Source: Clostridiales bacterium | Lineage (GTDB): Bacteria; Bacillota; Clostridia; TANB77; CAG-508 | DNA length: 45,762 nt | NCBI GenBank assembly: GCA_004554705.1 | Contig: SFKS01000012.1 | Location: 1 to 45,762 of the forward strand | Reading direction: 5' to 3' | Part shown: piece after piece, positions 44,867 to 45,762 of the stretch | Position numbering within the stretch: the first letter of the stretch is position 1 | Layout: each line of letters begins with the position of its first letter | Position numbers and translations under genes: made by a program | Notes under the pieces: model-generated | Told to the model about the DNA's origin: nothing | Seen by the model: the letters and a program-made list of their open reading frames with translations, nothing else | Database searches by the model: none

Positions 44867-45224
44867 TTGGCAACATATAATATACCAAGAAATGTAAAGG
44901 GAGAACGGAAGAATATTAATGATTTTTACAACAAAATCACTAATATATACATGTGCTACAGGAGCAATAGGTTTAATATTTTATTTTATATTTGGAAAAC
45001 TATTAGGATTAACATGGCTAGGAATAGGATTAGCATTGCTTTTTGCAGGAATAGGGTTCGTGATAGGAACTTTCAAAATTCCAGATACAAATGCTATGGA
45101 AATAACTAGAAAAGCAGGGGGAGAATATATAGATAAAGCATTTATAAAATGGCTAAAATTCAAACAAAGAGGCAATATAATATATACTTATTTAGATTCA
45201 AAGGAGGAAAAAAGTAATGGATAA
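44867..45224 (+). CDS. PrgI-family type IV secretion protein, CGG +1 frameshift
   Basis: The TTG start at 44867 (RBS AAAGGAGGA) gives MATYNIPRNVKGE, then CGG at 44906-44908 (codon 14). Skipping the C gives GRILMIFTTKSLIYTCATGA and runs to 45224 as a 118-residue protein with two membrane segments (about 30-70). The N-terminal xYNIPRNVKxExRI...F...S/RQ..Y pattern identifies PrgI. PrgI proteins are VirB3-like membrane parts of Gram-positive conjugation/T4SS machines and precede the VirB4 ATPase gene. Without the shift the product is an unrelated basic peptide ending at 45109. The last 8 bases overlap the next gene. Confidence 0.85.
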
Positions 45225-45762
45225 ATTAATGAATGTTTTAACAATAATTTTAGTGTTTTTAATATTTTGCATAATAGCTTTAGCATTTATATATTGGTAT
45301 ATGTTGCGTAAAAGCAAAAAACAGATGGAGGAAGAGGAAGAACAAGATACAAATCCATCAAGCAACATAAAAGTGGCAACAACATACACTAAGAAATCAA
45401 TATTTAAATTCATGCAGTTTGATAAAATTGAAGACAATATGATAGTACAAGATAACGGCCAAAAATATTTAATGGTAATAGAGTGTGAAGGTGTAAACTA
45501 TGATTTGATGTCACAAGTTGAAAAAACAGCAGTTGAAGCTGGATTTGTACAATTCTTAAACACATTAAGATATCCAATACAATTATATACTCAAACAAGA
45601 ACGGTAAATATAGGCGAAAGCATACAAAATTATAAAAGCAGATTAGACGTTTCAAAAAAAGAATTAGATACTAAACAGCAAGAATATAACAAACTAATAA
45701 AGACAGAAAACTATAATCAAAAACAAGCAGAAATATTAAGAAAAGAATTAGTAAGACTTAAA
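45217..45762 (+). CDS. T4SS-associated membrane protein, 3' partial
   Basis: Open to the window end (182 residues visible). ATG45217 follows AAGGAGG and overlaps prgI. One membrane segment (about 7-28) precedes an acidic stretch (EEEEEQD), a globular region with YLMVIECEGVNYDLMSQVEKTAVEAGFVQFLNTLRYPIQLYTQ and a coiled coil to the end. The globular part resembles the N-terminal domain that precedes VirB4/TraC-type ATPases in Gram-positive conjugation modules, but the ATPase motifs would lie outside the window. It has no in-frame CGG so far. Confidence 0.6.
   Translation, partial: MDKLMNVLTIILVFLIFCIIALAFIYWYMLRKSKKQMEEEEEQDTNPSSNIKVATTYTKKSIFKFMQFDKIEDNMIVQDNGQKYLMVIECEGVNYDLMSQVEKTAVEAGFVQFLNTLRYPIQLYTQTRTVNIGESIQNYKSRLDVSKKELDTKQQEYNKLIKTENYNQKQAEILRKELVRLK

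Noticed and set aside
6722..45224. Programmed frameshifting of the prfB type as explanation for the nine breaks
   Set aside because: prfB-type shifts need an in-frame stop and an upstream SD-like element at fixed spacing. None of the nine sites has a stop at the shift point, and upstream sequences share nothing.
1..45762. Nine independent pseudogenes
   Set aside because: Apart from the single C, these genes show no stops, other indels or loss of catalytic residues (yigZ alone also has an unclear start codon), and all lesions share one trinucleotide in one phase. Random decay would not do this.

Overview
The window is chromosomal DNA from a very AT-rich, Gram-positive anaerobe, most likely an uncultured gut-type Clostridia. 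The evidence is AGA/ATA-dominated codon use, Spo0A, an [FeFe]-hydrogenase operon, formate-tetrahydrofolate ligase, PPDK, a MEP-pathway DXS, sortase-type surface proteins and many peptidoglycan enzymes. TAA, TAG and TGA all end genes. Promoters are of the TTGxxx-17-TATAAT type.

The main discovery is a recoding rule. Nine unrelated genes are each broken once by a +1 frame change: cwlD-like amidase, sortase, FemA/B transferase, hydrogenase HndC-like and HydA subunits, L,D-transpeptidase, a BaiN-type flavoprotein, YigZ and PrgI. Every break lies exactly at an in-frame CGG codon. Skipping the C and reading GGA or GGT as Gly restores the family sequence to its normal end. CGA, CGC and CGT are used as ordinary Arg codons in intact genes. 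In all other well-conserved genes I found no in-frame CGG by eye on either strand. The only other in-frame CGGs are in two compositionally foreign genes: a 70-aa ORF with two, and a decayed FGE-sulfatase gene with one. CGG therefore seems to have no Arg reading here and to work as a +1 shift or as a four-base CGGN glycine codon. A technical artefact is unlikely, because each extra C falls in the same codon phase, before the GG of a Gly codon.

Layout. 1-6.7 kb: end of an Ig-like surface protein, mreD-mrdA-minC, two small minus-strand genes, a membrane protein and a GGDEF protein. 6.7-12.1 kb: amidase, fhs, two small unknown genes, then a sortase and thioester-adhesin pair behind two Spo0A boxes. 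12.2-19.0 kb: maf, two fused ABC ATPase-permeases, a FemA/B transferase and a DUF308 protein. 19.1-22.2 kb: acyl-CoA synthetase (minus) and a D,D-carboxypeptidase. 22.3-26.4 kb: three-gene NAD(H)-linked [FeFe]-hydrogenase operon. 26.5-28.1 kb: L,D-transpeptidase and a broken FGE-like gene. 28.4-36.7 kb: coiled-coil protein, CorC-like protein, a deletion-damaged PLP lyase, flavoprotein, PP2C-like protein, yigZ, spo0A and the foreign 70-aa ORF. 36.7-42.9 kb: acyl-ACP thioesterase (minus), dxs, ppdK, deoD. 43.0-45.8 kb: tRNA-Gly(UCC) and the start of a type IV secretion-like cluster with three VirB2-like paralogues, PrgI and a partial membrane protein.

Together the genes cover envelope growth and remodelling, surface display, fermentative hydrogen and C1 metabolism, and developmental control by Spo0A. 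Several need the CGG shift to give any active product. In HydA the shift lies between the first and second H-cluster cysteines, and in the flavoprotein it lies inside the Rossmann glycine motif.
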